A stretch of 64,000 nt of DNA from Epiperipatus broadwayi (GCA_028023455.1 JAQFVV010000111.1:3333443-3397442); one strand, 5' to 3'; counted from the stretch's first letter, positions 1 to 15,512 are shown. Notes: generated from the letters alone by a model not told the origin. Numbers and translations are program-made.

Positions 1-157
1 AAACCTTAAAGTAAAATTTATTTTCCAAATATATACTTATTTTCTGTATGTTTATGTTTTGCTTTTTAATAATTTTCAAAAGAATAATTATTTTAACATG
101 TATAATAGTTTTTAAAGATTTTTCCTTTTTAGAACAATGAAATTAGCTTTCTTCTTC

Positions 158-261
158 TTTTTTTTTCATGCGTCAAAGCATTGGCTGGGAAGTGAACCAG
201 CTAACCCGGGACAACTGCTTGTAAGGCAGCTGTGTTGACCACTTGACCACCAACACTTGAC
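158..261 (-). mobile_element. tRNA-Gly-derived SINE, full-length head with poly(A) tail
   Basis: Read on the minus strand, this starts like tRNA-Gly(UCC) (a GTGTTGGTGG 5' end, an anticodon stem CTGCC/GGCAG class) and ends in a T-arm/acceptor-like segment followed by TTGACGCATG and a run of A. The T-arm carries an extra block of about 8 nt (GGGTTAGC ahead of the GGTTC-like box) that a genuine tRNA-Gly lacks and that recurs in the other copies here, so this is a SINE and not a working tRNA. The anticodon triplet has drifted to TAC. I could not find a clear target-site duplication. Confidence 0.75.
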
Positions 262-1751
262 TTTATTTAAACTAACATGTTAAGTAATAACTGAGCCATT
301 GGTAAAGGAATACAATTTAGCTGGTTTACAAAAACAACTTTAATATAAAAGTATTACTTCATAATTTAAAATATTTCCTTTAACTCTTTTCTGATAAATT
401 CCATTTTTATCTTGAAACAACAATTCTGATTAACTTCACCAAAGATACTTTATCTCAAATGATCTTTCAACTTTCTATTGTAATCTTGATGTAAATACTT
501 CCAAATGATTGTTATCACTTATTTATTTTAGTTTTCATTTTAACTAATATATAGCAAAAATTATTAGCAAAAATATAAAGCATTATAGTACAAAGATTAA
601 ATTGCAAAACTCAATTTACAAAAACTGATGCTGCTGTGTTATTTTATTCACCAGAATCTATTATAAAATTATATACTTTTTGATTTCAAGTTGTCTTTCA
701 TAATTTTTAAGATATTTTATTTAACAAATATAAAATATATTTATAATTATATGATGTTTTTAGAGGATTTAACCAATGTTTGCTACTGTGTGATTTATGC
801 ATATAAATGCTGCAAGCAGTATCTCATATCACTTTTAAGAAAAGCATTTGTTTTATATAAATATCATTTCAAATTTGATTTTTTTAATTATAAACATAAT
901 TTACAATGTATATTAAAATATTTGTATAAAAAAATTTAAAAAATATAACCATAAAATTTAAAAAATAAAGATATAAAATTACTTTTACTTAACCGGAGGC
1001 AATTGATTTCTTTCTTATAGTCTGTTATTATAATGAAATAAAATTGCTTTTAATTATTGTTGCTATTAGTTACAATAATGCTATTAGTACAGTAAGTTTT
1101 ATAATATTTGTTTTATGAAAATACAAAAAGACAGTCATTCAAATTGACAAAAAAAAATTTACAGCCATTTCAACTACAAGCAGTATGCAATACAGCTCTT
1201 CCTGAAAAAAAAAAAAAGGGGGGGGGCACTTAAATTTAAACTATGTAAGCTCAATTCAAACAATTTTGATTTTTAAAAAATAGATACATACTTAGTAAGA
1301 TACTGAGAGAGGCACCTGTTTAAAAAAATAAAATGATATTAAGGTGTTCAAGAATTGATAGCAGTATAATGTAATGCTTGTAGATCATTGAGAATTAAAC
1401 TCTTAGTGATAAAGAATAAGCAAAAATATTATTCTTACTAACATAAAAACAACTCTTGTTTTTTTATTTACTAAATATTTATGCATTTCTAAATCTATGT
1501 TAAAAATTAATTTTAGTAATAAAACTGATTAAAAAATAGTTATATTTAATTAGAAATATCATTCAAACTGATAGTTATATATAAAAAATGACATTGTGTA
1601 AATTTAGCTTGACTTTAATTATGGAGTTTAACTAAGGAGGAGTTAAAGATACTTTTCTGACATTTTTCTTCTAGAGTAAGAAAGTGGATTGTATTCCCTT
1701 TTTTCTAGAACAATTACTAAAACGATTACAATTTCTTATTCATCAAGTAAT
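262..1751. other. AT-rich DNA with no recognisable gene
   Basis: Only short chance frames are present, the longest 82 codons from 691 with no domain-like composition. An A-run followed by a G-run lies at about 1206-1226. I see no repeat family members. Confidence 0.6.
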
Positions 1752-1838
1752 TTGATGGCCTAGTGGTTAGCATAGCTGCCTTTCAAGCAGCTGGCCCAGT
1801 CAACGCATTTGACATATGGAAAAAAATAATAATAAAAA
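1752..1838 (+). mobile_element. 5'-truncated tRNA-Gly-derived SINE
   Basis: The plus strand reads GATGGCCTAGTGGTTAGCAT, the D-arm (A box) of tRNA-Gly, then an anticodon arm CTGCCTTTCAAGCAG, then CAACGCATTTGACATATGG and an A-rich AAT-type tail. Compared with the copy at 43.1 kb, the first few bases are missing and most of the T-arm is deleted between GGCCCAG and TCAACGCA. It belongs to the same family as the other SINEs here. Confidence 0.7.
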
Positions 1839-3161
1839 CTTTATTTTTTGCTTCATTACAAATGAAATATATTTTATAATAAAAGGAAAATAAAACTTTT
1901 TTGGTAATAACATATTTTTCACAATTTGTTAAAATATTTTATTTCATTTTGCAGTATATAATAAATGAAAAGATTAGCTCTCAATCCAATCCTTAAAGTA
2001 TGTGGTTTTTATAAAGAAAAAAGAGGGGAGGAAGAAAAAATATAATTTTCCTTGAATCTGAAATAAATAACTTATATGACTTCATATGAATTTATAGTTG
2101 TATATATCACTTTAAAAGAAATCCAATGTAACAATTTAATTTCATGCTTAGATTGTTTTTTAAAAATGTTATAAAATCTTTTTATTGTTGTTGTTATTTG
2201 CTAAACTAAATATTATGCTTACATTTAAATGTTTTAAATGCAGCACAAATATACTAATAGGTTGATTAAATTATAAATTGAATTACTATTAATAATCACT
2301 TTGTTATAATAATAGCAATAGAATGTGTATGTGTGTGTTCGTGGTTATGTGGTAAAACGTGGATAAATGCTTTATTTTTTTTATATATATATATAAAACA
2401 TGTTTAAAATTATTTATTTAAAATTATTTATTTTATTTTGATTAAATATAAATACTTTGAAGTTCTATTTTGAACATAACAATATTTGAAAGATTGCCAC
2501 TGGGTGTATTTAATTCTTTTTTAACAACAATAAAGTATTACAAAACACCTGAGAATCAGACTAGTATGCTTGAAGAATATCATAAAAATGCTTACACAAA
2601 GAGAAAATGGGATATTAGAAGGTGGAGATAGGGGTTATTTTACCCTTTTGTTTTTGATATCGATGATTTTTCTTAGTATTTGCCATTATACTGTTAAAAT
2701 TACAAAAGTTCTTGTAATATATGAACAGATGATAAATAAGTGTAGCTAAAAAGCCAAGTTGTCTGAAGTTCTGCCAAACCTTTATTTGTGACTCTGCTAA
2801 TTTCATCAGCATGATAAATTTTTTTAAGATGTATGTTTAAAAGGAAAATAAAAATAACAATCTCTTCAAATATCTTAAGAGAAAGATGTCAACATCTTTA
2901 TTGATTTAAATTTTCTAAGCATTTCCAAAAACTAATAATTAGTATCATTTGCTTGCTGTAATTATCTTCAAAAATAAATTATTGAACAATAGACAATGCA
3001 AGCTTAAAACTATTCATCATTCAAAGTAATGATTCTTTTCCTGCAATCTTCACATTTATCCATTTACTCTCCTTAAATAACGGTGGGATGAAGATTTGAA
3101 AATAGCATTATGAATTTGTTATGTAAAACTTTTAAGAATTAAAAATAAATAAAGAGAAAGG
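1839..3161. other. AT-rich DNA with no recognisable gene
   Basis: Contains short GT and AT dinucleotide runs near 2320-2340 and 2385-2397 only. A 65-codon minus-strand frame at 2615-2812 shows no family resemblance and is probably chance. Confidence 0.55.
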
Positions 3162-3289
<128 letters not shown>

Positions 3290-3300
3290 ATATAGGGTAT

Positions 3301-3600
3301 CTGAGCACAGACTTCCAGACGACCCATCACTCTCCACTCTATCTAATAACACTTATAGTATATATGTGTGGGAGATGATAATCTGGACCAACTGATGATT
3401 GCTGGTTTGGCATGAAATACGTATATTGGTGATATATGTGTGGGAGATGATAATCTGGACCAACTGATGATTGCTGGTTTGGCATTAAATACGTATATTG
3501 GTGATTATTTATCTTTTCAGCATATATGTGCTTGAGTGTATCAGTGTTATTAGATAGAGTGGAGAGTGATGGGTCGTCTGGAAGTCTGTGCTCATATACT
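3301..3600 (-). mobile_element. Fold-back repeat with inverted arms of about 50 bp and a duplicated 72-bp core
   Basis: The left arm (about 3302-3351, CTGAGCACAGACTTCCAGAC...) is the near-perfect reverse complement of the right arm (about 3544-3594). Between them a 72-bp unit occurs twice in tandem, starting at 3361 and 3433. The unit holds the core seen in several elements between 45 and 52 kb (plus-strand form ATTTCATGC...CCAGCAATCATCAGTTGG). Against those copies this one lies in reverse orientation, has duplicated its core, and has gained an inverted partial copy of its own end. No coding capacity; a 94-codon frame through it is incidental. Confidence 0.8.
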
Positions 3601-3602
3601 CT

Positions 3603-4516
3603 ATATATTACATATATAGACACAGGTATATAACAAGCCTGTGTTTAAGTTATTATTATTATTATTAATAATTAATTAATTTATTTATTTATTTTAGTCT
3701 AGCATTCTCCATTGAAATTTTATGAAAATAAACAACAGATATTTATCTTAATTTAATATTTGTATTATATATTTCATATAAAGCCACATACTTATTTGCA
3801 AGCATGAATGAATTAAGTTTAAATGCATGTAATTTAATTATTTAACAAAGGTTACCTAGATTATATTTTTTTTATAACTTATAATAATTAGACATTTATA
3901 ATATATATTCAAAGGTGAAATGGAGTTTGCAATAGTTCTTTCATATTTGAATATTAGAGATAAACTATCTATAAACTTAGATGAATGTTATTTGTATATT
4001 TATAATAATAGTGGCTATGTCTTAGTTGCATTAAAACATGCATTTTTCTTTTTTTAGATTATATATTTAGAGAAGCATATGCATATGTTCATATAGTATT
4101 TTTATATTTCAACCATTCAATAAAATGACTGGTTGTCATAATAGTTTTAGAAATAGGGTTCTCAAGAATCATGTATATGAAATCAAATAAAAGTAGCATA
4201 CTTGAAAAAGTTAGATATCAATTATTAGTCATTCACCTGAGAAAACATATTCATTGTATTGTTTAAATTTATTCTCTGCTTAACTAAATTTTTTTTAATC
4301 TTAGCAAAATAGATAACCTTTATTAACACTTTAGAAGTCAAGATATAAGATAATTGTTGGACCAAAATTAATGCTGCTTTTGTATAAGTAATATTATAAT
4401 TTATTTCTTTGTAATAAATTGGAAATAGTAGAGAAAGATACAATTAAAATAGAAAATCAATAAATTATTATTATTATTATTATTATTATTATCTTTTATT
4501 TAATATAAATAAAATA
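3603..4516. other. AT-rich DNA with short (TTA)n runs, no gene
   Basis: Small ATT/TTA runs sit at about 3651-3668 and 4466-4492. The 72-codon minus-strand frame at 4225-4443 has no recognisable features. Confidence 0.55.
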
Positions 4517-4653
4517 TGATCTTATTAATTTTTTTTTTTTAAGTGTCATAGCATCGGCCGGGACGCGAACCCGTAACCCGGGCAACTGCCTGCAAGTGCA
4601 AGGTAGTCACGCTGACCTCTCGACCACCAATGCAAGACGTGATCTTATTAATT
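4517..4653 (-). mobile_element. tRNA-Gly-derived SINE with 14-bp target-site duplication
   Basis: The duplicated target TGATCTTATTAATT lies at 4517-4530 and 4640-4653. Between them, on the minus strand, is a tRNA-Gly-like head (GCATTGGTGGTCGAGAGGTCAG), a disturbed anticodon arm, the extra T-arm block, GGCCGATGC, then ATGACAC and a run of A. The poly(A) end and variable-length duplication show LINE-type target-primed insertion. Confidence 0.88.
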
Positions 4654-6852
4654 AAAACTTGACCTTTTACTTATTTATAAGATTATGCCTCTTATCAAAA
4701 TTTTGGGTCACATAATTATAATTGCTAATACAGATATTTAATTTACCCTGACATATTCAAATCAACATTTAAATATATTTTGAATCTAATTAGAATTCAC
4801 TTTGCCATAACATTATGAAGAGATTTATAGTTAAGGCTTTACTTCATTAGCGTTTGAAATCAATATAACAGCTTCATTATCTGTGCACAAAGCACATATA
4901 TACATTTATTGAAGAGATTTATAGTATACAAGATTCACATATGTTTAAAAGAAATTAGGAATTTAAGAAGAAAAGATTAATTTATTTAAGTTTATTAGCT
5001 TATTTATTTATTGAATATAGTTTGGATTCAGTAAAATGACCTTTGACTTTGGATTACATTAGCAGTCTCAGCATTTAGATTTATTTAATTATAGTTATAA
5101 TTTTAGCTGCTAGTTGAATTTCTTTATTTTACATAATAATTTAGTAGATTTTAAGATTCAGTTGTGATTGGATAACCAAATCATGAGGCACAACAAATCT
5201 GAATCATTACAGTTACAATTGGCACCCAGGTGTGTTTATGTGATGAACCTTTAGTTAGAATTGGCATCCAGATGTGTTGGCACAATAAACCTCTTATTAA
5301 GTTACAATAATCAATTACCTTTTTGCTAATATGCACATACATGAAGAGCTACTTTTGTTAAAGATTAAGGAAGCAAAAATAATATTTATTGATATTAATC
5401 AATTATATATTAGTTGGTTATAATAAAGTATTACTATGATAGGAACATACTAAGTATGCATGCATAAATTTTATATTCTTCTGGTAGTTTTTTTATTATA
5501 TAAAAGTACAAGAATGAGTCCTTTACATTGCCTCCTTCTATCTTTTGTTTGATGCCTCCATGGATTCATCTGCTCATTAACTAATAACTTCTTTTCATTA
5601 ATCTTACATTTGAATACATTTTTTCTATTCATAGGTTTAAATTTATTGCATTGTAGAAAACTTTAATTCATATATTATGCTTAATGATAAAGAACATGTT
5701 ATAATTAGAATGGGTAATTTTATATGGCCTTTTAAAAATTTATCAAAATATTTATGTTCCTTGATTTTTCTGACAAGTGGCACTCTTAAAAATCCCAATC
5801 AGACATTAAATACGTGTAAAAAATTGTATGAATTCAGCCAATATAAAGGTTTAAAAAATTTTGTTTGAACACTATCATAATTTACCCTAAAGTACTAGAT
5901 GAAAATCTCCATATATATTAATATTTCCCATTAATTTTTCCAGCTCTTGTAATGAGAAACTTCCTATTAAAGTACTCTCATGTTTGTTTCATTTTACTAG
6001 ATTGATTTCTTTAGGATTTTAAATTGAATACTTCTGGACTCATTGCTTGCATCATTAATTGATGCTATAAGTAGATAATTCACTAATGATTCTTTTGGGA
6101 AGGATTTATTTTCTTTTTAACTTTTTAATTGTTTTCTCGCTGCTATCCTAAATTTCTCATTACAATATTTTTGTTAGATATTGAATCACTATACATTATT
6201 GAATCTGAATTTTGACATTATCCCCATCTGTGTCTTTTAATTTCAGATTCTAATAAGTCACATTATCTTTATCAACTTCAGGTATAATTGTGTTATTATA
6301 TAGATTATTTATAATTATATAAAAATAATCTATCCCTCACAAAAGGGAAATGCCCCAGGATTTTCAAATTTTGGATCTGATAGTGAAAAATTTAAATAAA
6401 AATTTCATTTTGACCATGTCAATTTCTTGACAATTGTATTTTTCTGTATCCTGATTTTTTTTCTTTCTAAATATTCTGGGGGTTATATACTCATAATATT
6501 CATATGCTTTGGACCTACACATATATGATAGCACTCTAGAGGAAATTATAATCCATTAACATCTTACTGTTTTTAATAAATTTAGAGATTTTTAAATTTC
6601 ATAGTTATTCATGAAATTTTTTCCTACATCATGGTGAAATTTTATAATCAAATGAATTTGTTAGCTAACATTATGCCTTTTCTAAGATTGATATTTTCCA
6701 AGTTATCTTCATTCACTAATTTCCTTTGGGGTAGAGGTTTTTCTTTGTTTATAAGATTAAAAAATATATAAGCTTTGGATAAATAGATTCCACATTCAAA
6801 CTTCCATCTGCCTTATTTAAAATAATTTCTTTTTGAATATATGAGTTTAGAC
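4654..6852. other. AT-rich DNA, no gene recognised
   Basis: Apart from an imperfect 40-bp tandem duplication at 5211-5292, I see only low-complexity AT-rich sequence. The open frame at 5677-5868 is short and unsupported. Confidence 0.5.
5211..5292. repeat. Imperfect tandem duplication of about 41 bp
   Basis: The unit beginning AGTTACAATTGGCACCCAGG recurs as AGTTAGAATTGGCATCCAGA 42 bp downstream; both end in AACCT. Two copies only. Confidence 0.7.
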
Positions 6853-7105
6853 TAAAAAACTGAAGTGGATCTGTGCTGAACATATTGGCAGAAGAGATGA
6901 CAGTAGATGATCAGTTAAAATCTTAAGCTGAATTTTAAGAAATTGTATAAACTTAGAAAAAGATTATATCTGAAATAGATGAATGAAATATGGAAGTTTG
7001 CTGGAATGATGTAACGAAGAGAAGCTAGAGATTGGAGAAACTAGAATAAATTGGAATGACTTTCATCCTGTAATGGATTGATAATAGTTGAAAATGATTA
7101 TGATA
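6853..7105 (+). pseudogene. Degenerate 3' end of an RTE-type LINE
   Basis: Base-level similarity to the LINE at 27-29 kb identifies this. Near 6858-6905 it follows the codons for the LINE's conserved W-x-G-H-I-A-R-R-D-D stretch (ACTGAAGTGG ... CATATTGGCAGAAGAGATGA). Near 7015-7100 it follows the last codons (GAAGAGAAGC..., then CTTTCATCCTGTAATGGATT and GATAATAGTTGA). The part between is scrambled or deleted and contains several stops. It ends close to the LINE's natural stop, but without a clear TGA repeat tail. It is clearly older than the 27 kb copy and non-functional. Confidence 0.7.
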
Positions 7106-10100
7106 AGTTTAGACTTTCTTTTGCATTTTTATAATAACTTCTTTTTGAAATTCATTCATTATATATATTGCTAAAAGTAAAATGGTTCTTTACTACTCTC
7201 CAATGTATTGAATACATGATTTTTTCTTTTAACCTTTCCATTTTCCCTTTTACTTGATCCTAATTTAAATCTTAAAGTAGAAAGATATTGTTTTAAGATT
7301 ACATTCTTTGTCCAGTTAGTGTCCTTTTTTTGTATTATTTTAAAATTTCTGCTGACAACTTTTAATATCAAGTTTTTTATAATTTCAGAGAATTTGTTTA
7401 AGGTGGTTTCATTTTTTTCAGTTTCTTATTTAAACTTTTCATTTTGTTTTCCATATACTTTTGATTCCATTCCATATTTATTTCTAGAGATACATTTTTT
7501 TTGGCTCATAATTCTTTTTTATATTCTTAATCATATTTTGTTCCATGCTTTTCTTTAGCTTTTTGTCCATAGTCACTTTTTCCATAATTCTATTATCCAT
7601 TCCTATATATTTACTTGACTGCTGTATGCTTTACCTTATTCTTTCCTCAATACACTTGACTTCAAACTATATTTTCAAATTTTTGTTCCATAATATTTTA
7701 AATCCTTAAATGTTTTCCATATAGATTTATCACTTCCTTTCAAATTCAATATTTTATGCTATGCTACAAAAATAGCACTTCCTTTCAAATTCAATAAGAC
7801 TCATCAATAATGATTTACCCATTTCAGAAGTACCCATCATTAGCATGATATCTTCATTATCATGTCTCAACCTTCTCTATACTCTCTAGTTATCATAAGT
7901 AAATTTATTTGCTTAAGTTGTATATTTATTTTTTGCATCCTTTCATACATCTCATTTATATCTTTTGATTGATATAGTTGTTTCATGCTAAGACTATATG
8001 GTCTAAATAATTCTAATGCCAAACTGATTTAATTATGTCAATTATAATGGTAAAAAATAATCAAGTTTTAGTTCAGGTACGAATTATAAATATAAGTGAA
8101 TGAGTTTTGGATCATATTTACATAATAACCATGAATCTAATAATTTACTCTTAGAGTAATTTTAGATGAGACATTACTTTTCAAAATTAATACCTAATAC
8201 AGACTTTAAGACAGATAGTCATAACCATAAGACCAAACTAAATACATATTTAAATAAAAAGCTATTTAAATAATAAAAATAAAAGTATAACCAATAAGCA
8301 ATTTATTTGTGGCAAATAATGCAATTGCATGAAGAAAGACTGAGAGATTGACTTCTTGGGTAGAAATATTGATGATGTAATGAAGATTACCCTAGAATCA
8401 ATTATATCCACTCACCATTAATAAGATTTAGGTTGCCATAATTAATTATGAACTATTATTCTTTTTAGCAACTAAAATCAAATATTAATACCCTTTAAAT
8501 ATGGCTTAATTGCCCGATGCCATTAAATTCCATTTGCAAAATATTTAAAGCTATATAACATAAATAATGAATATTATATTACTTTTGCTTAAGTGCCAGC
8601 TGATATAAATATATTGTACCACTTGTGAGCAGTGCTACATGTTTTGTAAGACCTGTACAGAAAATATAATTAGTTTAAAGACTTAAAAAATAAATTTAAA
8701 AAAAATAAAAATACTGCGAAATCAGTTATCAATAAATGATTGGAATAAATTTAGTTAAAAGAAATAAATGATTGGAATAAATTTTGTTAAAAGAAATAAA
8801 TAAAAAATTTTAGAAATAGAAATATAATTTAGAAAAAGTTTTAAGGAAGAGAAGTATAATTTAGAAAGTTTGAAGAGTTTTTTGTTTTTTAGAAATGCAG
8901 ATCACCCAAAGACAAAGCGTTGCATCATCTTGTTATAATAAAATGTTGCTAATTAAAGAATGAGTGTGTGGGGGGGGGAGGAGAAATTTAACTAAGTAAA
9001 AGGTTAAAAAATAGAGTTTTCTTTTTTTTCATAAATTTAAAGAAAAAAATGTGTGTATGTAAAAATGAAATTAGAATTAAAATGTGAAAGGAAAGCATAT
9101 AAAACTTAAATCCACTTAAAGATTGCTCAGCTGATAAACAGAAGAAAGGGAATAATAACTATAAATTGTAGTAAATGGAAACAATGGAAAGTAATTCAAG
9201 ACAATATCTTATCCAAAGGGCAGATTAATCTATGCAAGTATGCAGATTAAAACATAATGGGAATTTAATTAAAATCTATAAATTAATTAAACTAGATCAG
9301 AGTGATAAGTAGAGAGACAATAAAGAGAAATCATATAAAAGGACTGAAAATCCATTCATCATTTTTTTTGATTTTTGATTAGACTTCAGCTTCATTCATA
9401 GCAATCATTAAGATTAAGATTGTACTCATATTACTACTGAGGAGGAGCTTCAGACTAGGAAAGATGGGAAAAGCTACTTGTGTCCCCAGCATGTGAATAG
9501 GTGTCTTCATATGTACTGAAGAACCATTTAACATCATACAGTGCTAGATAGTCCTTGGAGAATGTGGCTAGTCTCCAATCCCAGTTCTCCAGAACATCAG
9601 AAATCCTCTATCTAGAAGTCATGCTCATGTAATAATCTGAACAGTCAAATAATGTCTATCTCAGAAATGCAAAAAGTCAGCCAAGAGCAAAAACCATTAG
9701 TGAAGTCCAAAAATCCAACCAGTTGGTGACCAATGCAATAGAAGAAAGAGAGGAGTCATATTCCCAGAAGTATAAACTGCAAAAAATCTAGGTAATTATG
9801 AATTTCCTTATTCCCATTCATAAACTGATCATGTTCAAATAAGAGATTTGTTAGACTTTGATAGCCATAACAACCTTTAAGTGCCTCCCATAATTATCAT
9901 ATAAAATAAACCCTAGTATGTGCATGTGTAATTAATATTATCATAATATATTTTAATTAATATATGCAAAGCTCTCCTTTGAGTAGTGAATTTATATTTC
10001 AAGATGTGGGTGCATATGCAGATCTATAATGTTTTAATTGTATTATTCTTTATTATCATGTATTTTACTAAAAGTGCCCTCAAACGAATTTATACTTTTC

Positions 10101-11359
10101 CTTATTATAATATTCTTTAATATCATGTTTTAATTAGAAGTGTTTTAAGATAAATTGTTTGTTTGCTAGTTATTGTTTGGTCGGTTCTTTTTAATAATTA
10201 TGCCACTAATAGATTGTCTTTAGTTAAGTGTAAGCATTAAGTGATCTACTATGATTTGTCTTCCTACAAATAAATAAAAGAGCTATTTAGGGATTAATCA
10301 AATGCTAAATAGTTTATCTTTCATCCAGGCATTGCTAATTATAACTTATGTTTGGCTGGTGCTTGAGATTTTATCTCGAATGAAATAGAAATGCTTTGGA
10401 TGGCAGGTGTTAGAATTTAGCAAGTGAGAAGTCTACAGCCTGGAAATGTGATTACAGGTTATACTCTGTATAGCCTTGGTCTGGTTATAGGTATCGGTCA
10501 TATCTACCTTCTGTATTAGATTTCTCCACTTGAAGGGCCTGTGCGATAATAAAAATGCAGCTGGAGTAGATCGAGATTTAATAAGAATTTTTTTTTAATT
10601 GTAAATTTATATAATCAGAGCGTTTTTCTCCCACCGGGTTCAATATATATATATATATAAATTTATAATGATTCCAAACCTTCTTCAATTCTGAATCTAT
10701 CATTGGTTTACTTCTAAAACTGCTTCAATCATGAAGTTTTAAAAATCACTCTTAAGTTACATGCATACATTAAAGGAAAGAGCCGGCTTAAATTCTTTTC
10801 AAACATAAATTCTTTCGAAAAACAAGTAAATAGTTCAAGAAAAATAATTAAAATTACAAAAGATGAAAATAATTCTATCGCTACAATTGACCGTACTTAT
10901 TTAACATCTTATTTATATACTAAATAATATACTCAGTATCAATTACAGTAATCTGGAAAAAATACTTATTAATTTCTTGAAATAATAAACAGAATAAATA
11001 AAAAACTTTGTGCAAACGTATAGATTAGCTGATTAAAGAAATATTATTTTGGTTTGCATTAAATCTCACATACACATTATATGCTCTAATATCTACTTCA
11101 TGTAAACATAATCTCCCCACTCTTCTTTTATAAGAATAAGATTAAAATGAAAGTATTAATAATATTTTTTCATACCCATTGCATTACTATTTTTAATCAT
11201 AATCCAGACACAATCATGGATCAGATTACAGAATTATTTTAAAAAAGAAAATAGTATGCAATATAATTAACTTTTTCTTAATGTTAAAATGTGAATTTAT
11301 AGTGAATTTCTTTTTAGAATTTCCATTAGGCAATAGGTAAACAACCTGAAGAAAAAAAA
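7106..11359. other. AT-rich DNA with one less AT-rich island, no gene recognised
   Basis: Frames at 7171-7371 and 7319-7558 are opposite-strand, low-complexity and unsupported. About 9380-9790 is noticeably richer in G+C but has no long frame and no family resemblance that I can name. About 10330-10560 is a second, weaker island. A G-run is at 8969-8978. Confidence 0.45.
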
Positions 11360-11480
11360 ATCTTACTATTTTTTTCCTCGTGTGTCATATAATCGGCCAG
11401 GAAGCGAACCCGCTAACCCGGGTCAACTGCTTGTAAGGCAGTTGTACTGACCTCTCGACCACCAACACTTGACATCTTAC
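11360..11480 (-). mobile_element. tRNA-Gly-derived SINE with short target-site duplication
   Basis: ATCTTAC is repeated at 11360-11366 and 11474-11480. The minus-strand body reads GTGTTGGTGGTCGAGAGGTC (A-box region), an anticodon arm CTGCCTTACAAGCAG, GACCCGGGTTAGCGGGTTCG (T-arm with the family's extra 8 nt), GGCCGATTATATGACACACG, then an A-run. This copy shows the family consensus well. Confidence 0.85.
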
Positions 11481-11804
11481 ATTTTTCTCAGATCAAAAAT
11501 TTTTTAATCTTTAACCAGATTCAAATTTCTAGTCATGAATATGAAAGACACAGTAATTGCTGTAGTGTGAAAATTGTATATATATATGCTCACTCCCGTA
11601 TTAATTCTTGAAATATATGAATAAAGAAATTTAAAAAGGATAAATGATCTCCAAATAAATTTCACGTTGAGCAAGCAGTCTTTAATTATTAATAGTAAAT
11701 AATGTATTTGTTTGAAGAAACTGATATCCACATTATAAATACTGAAAGTTTATCACTTATAAATCAAATTGTAATAACTTGATATGGATAAATACTGAAC
11801 AAAT

Positions 11805-11870
11805 GATGAAGATATGTGTAGGAGACTGTAATGTAGGTCAATTGAAAAATGCTTGTTCATCATAATTTAA
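11805..11870 (-). repeat. Degenerate copy of the fold-back core
   Basis: GATGAAGATATGTGTAGGAG followed by a diverged version of the core seen at 3.36 kb and 52.3 kb. Only about 60 bp can be aligned by eye; no arms are visible. Confidence 0.4.
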
Positions 11871-12238
11871 ATCTAACTTAGAGGAGATATCTTTATTCAT
11901 ATTCAAGAATGTGTGATAGAGTAAAAATATATATATATTCAGAGAAGATTTTTTACACGGAAAAAAAAATGAAATTGTTATTCCATGTGTTATAGGTTTA
12001 ATTAAAATCAAATATATTAATATTTAACTGATGTTTAAACTTTCTATCTGAGTGAGAGTGATATTATAATCTGTAGACCAGTGAATGATTAGTAATATCT
12101 CATTACTGTATTTAAACTGCAGTGGATGGTATCAAAATTATAAATATAGAAAGTTTAATAAATCACATTGCAATAATTTATTGTATTTCGTCACTATTTT
12201 AAGCCATTATTGATCAACTGAAGCATGAAAGTCTTTCA

Positions 12239-12742
12239 AATTCAATCGATCATCTCCAATCTCCAGCTTCTTTTCTCCATATCAACCCAGCCCTCTTTCT
12301 GATTTCATCTTCCATCTCTCATGTGGTCTCTTTATAGGTCTTTTACAATCTCTTGGAACTCAGTTTAAGATTATCATCTTTTCTAGCAATATGACAAACC
12401 TAGCTCCACTTCAGTCTCTTACTTCTTTCAGTGTTGACAGTAGCACCTGTTTGTTCTTTCACCCATGTATTTTGTTTTCAATTTTTCCATTTATTTATCA
12501 TATTTTTTTAGCAATATGTCCAAGCCAATTCCACTTCAGTTTCTTAAGTCTTTCAGAGATGTCAGTAGCAGCTACTTGTTTTAGCACTCTTCTTTTTATT
12601 CCTTACATGCATCTCTCTATACTTTGTTGAGTGATTTAAAGTCTCTGTATTGCTCTTCTGTTAAGTGTCCAAGTCTCAGATCCATAAATAAGAATTGGTA
12701 AAACACATGTATTAAAAACCTTCCTTTTCAAACATATAGACA
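12239..12742 (-). pseudogene. RTE-type LINE fragment (C-terminal part) with an internal duplication
   Basis: The reverse strand follows the LINE at 27-29 kb from the codons for the MVFNKCVLP region (about 12742, AAGGTTTTTAATACATGTGT), through YGSETWTLNR (about 12690-12660), to the REATDRRRW region (about 12260). Stops and frame changes are frequent, so it cannot code. One segment is present twice: the stretch matching the LINE's V-R-Q-Q-T-G-V-T ... W-S-W-A-G-H-I-A occurs at about 12520-12600 and again at about 12395-12475. The 79-codon plus-strand frame at 12391-12630 is an antisense shadow of this relic. Confidence 0.8.
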
Positions 12743-15012
<2,270 letters not shown>

Positions 15013-15512
15013 AATGTCTAACCACATCTGCTTCTGTATTTATCTATCTATCTAGATATCTATTAATGTTTCTATTGTGACAGGGTGTATGTCTGGGAAG
15101 GTGATGATATAGATAATTCTATTTAAAAAATCTATTCAAGATTGGATAAAGAGAAAACGGCTACAAAACTTTAATGGAATTTAGTTTAACAATTTTGAAA
15201 AATCAATTGTTTAGATAAAATGTTTTATTATTTTTGTCAAGCATTTATATGCATATTTAATTAATACAAATGTCCAAGAAGGTTATTATTGGTGAGCAAT
15301 AAAGTTCCAAAAAGAATAAGAAACAACTGAAAGATAATAAAAAAATTTCACTTTCTGAAATATGACATCAAAGTATCTGTTTGTGACATTAAAAATCGTC
15401 AATACGTGTTGCTGGATTTGAAGAAAGATTTTCTAAAAAGTGCAACTCTTTATTTCATGAATAAATTATCTGTCACTATTTTCTTTAATTCTGAAAAAAT
15501 GTATATAAACTT
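15013..15512. other. AT-rich DNA, no gene
   Basis: Short imperfect TATC remnant at 15040-15063, otherwise nothing recognisable. Confidence 0.6.

Noticed and set aside
4550-4633. Functional tRNA-Gly gene
   Set aside because: The anticodon arm is disrupted, the T-arm has extra bases, and poly(A) with a target-site duplication marks it as a SINE. The same reasoning applies to the other copies.
7560-7880. Minus-strand similarity to an RTE endonuclease (NEDIM...GTSEMGKSLL)
   Set aside because: Only a loose resemblance in one short frame, with nothing coherent on either side.
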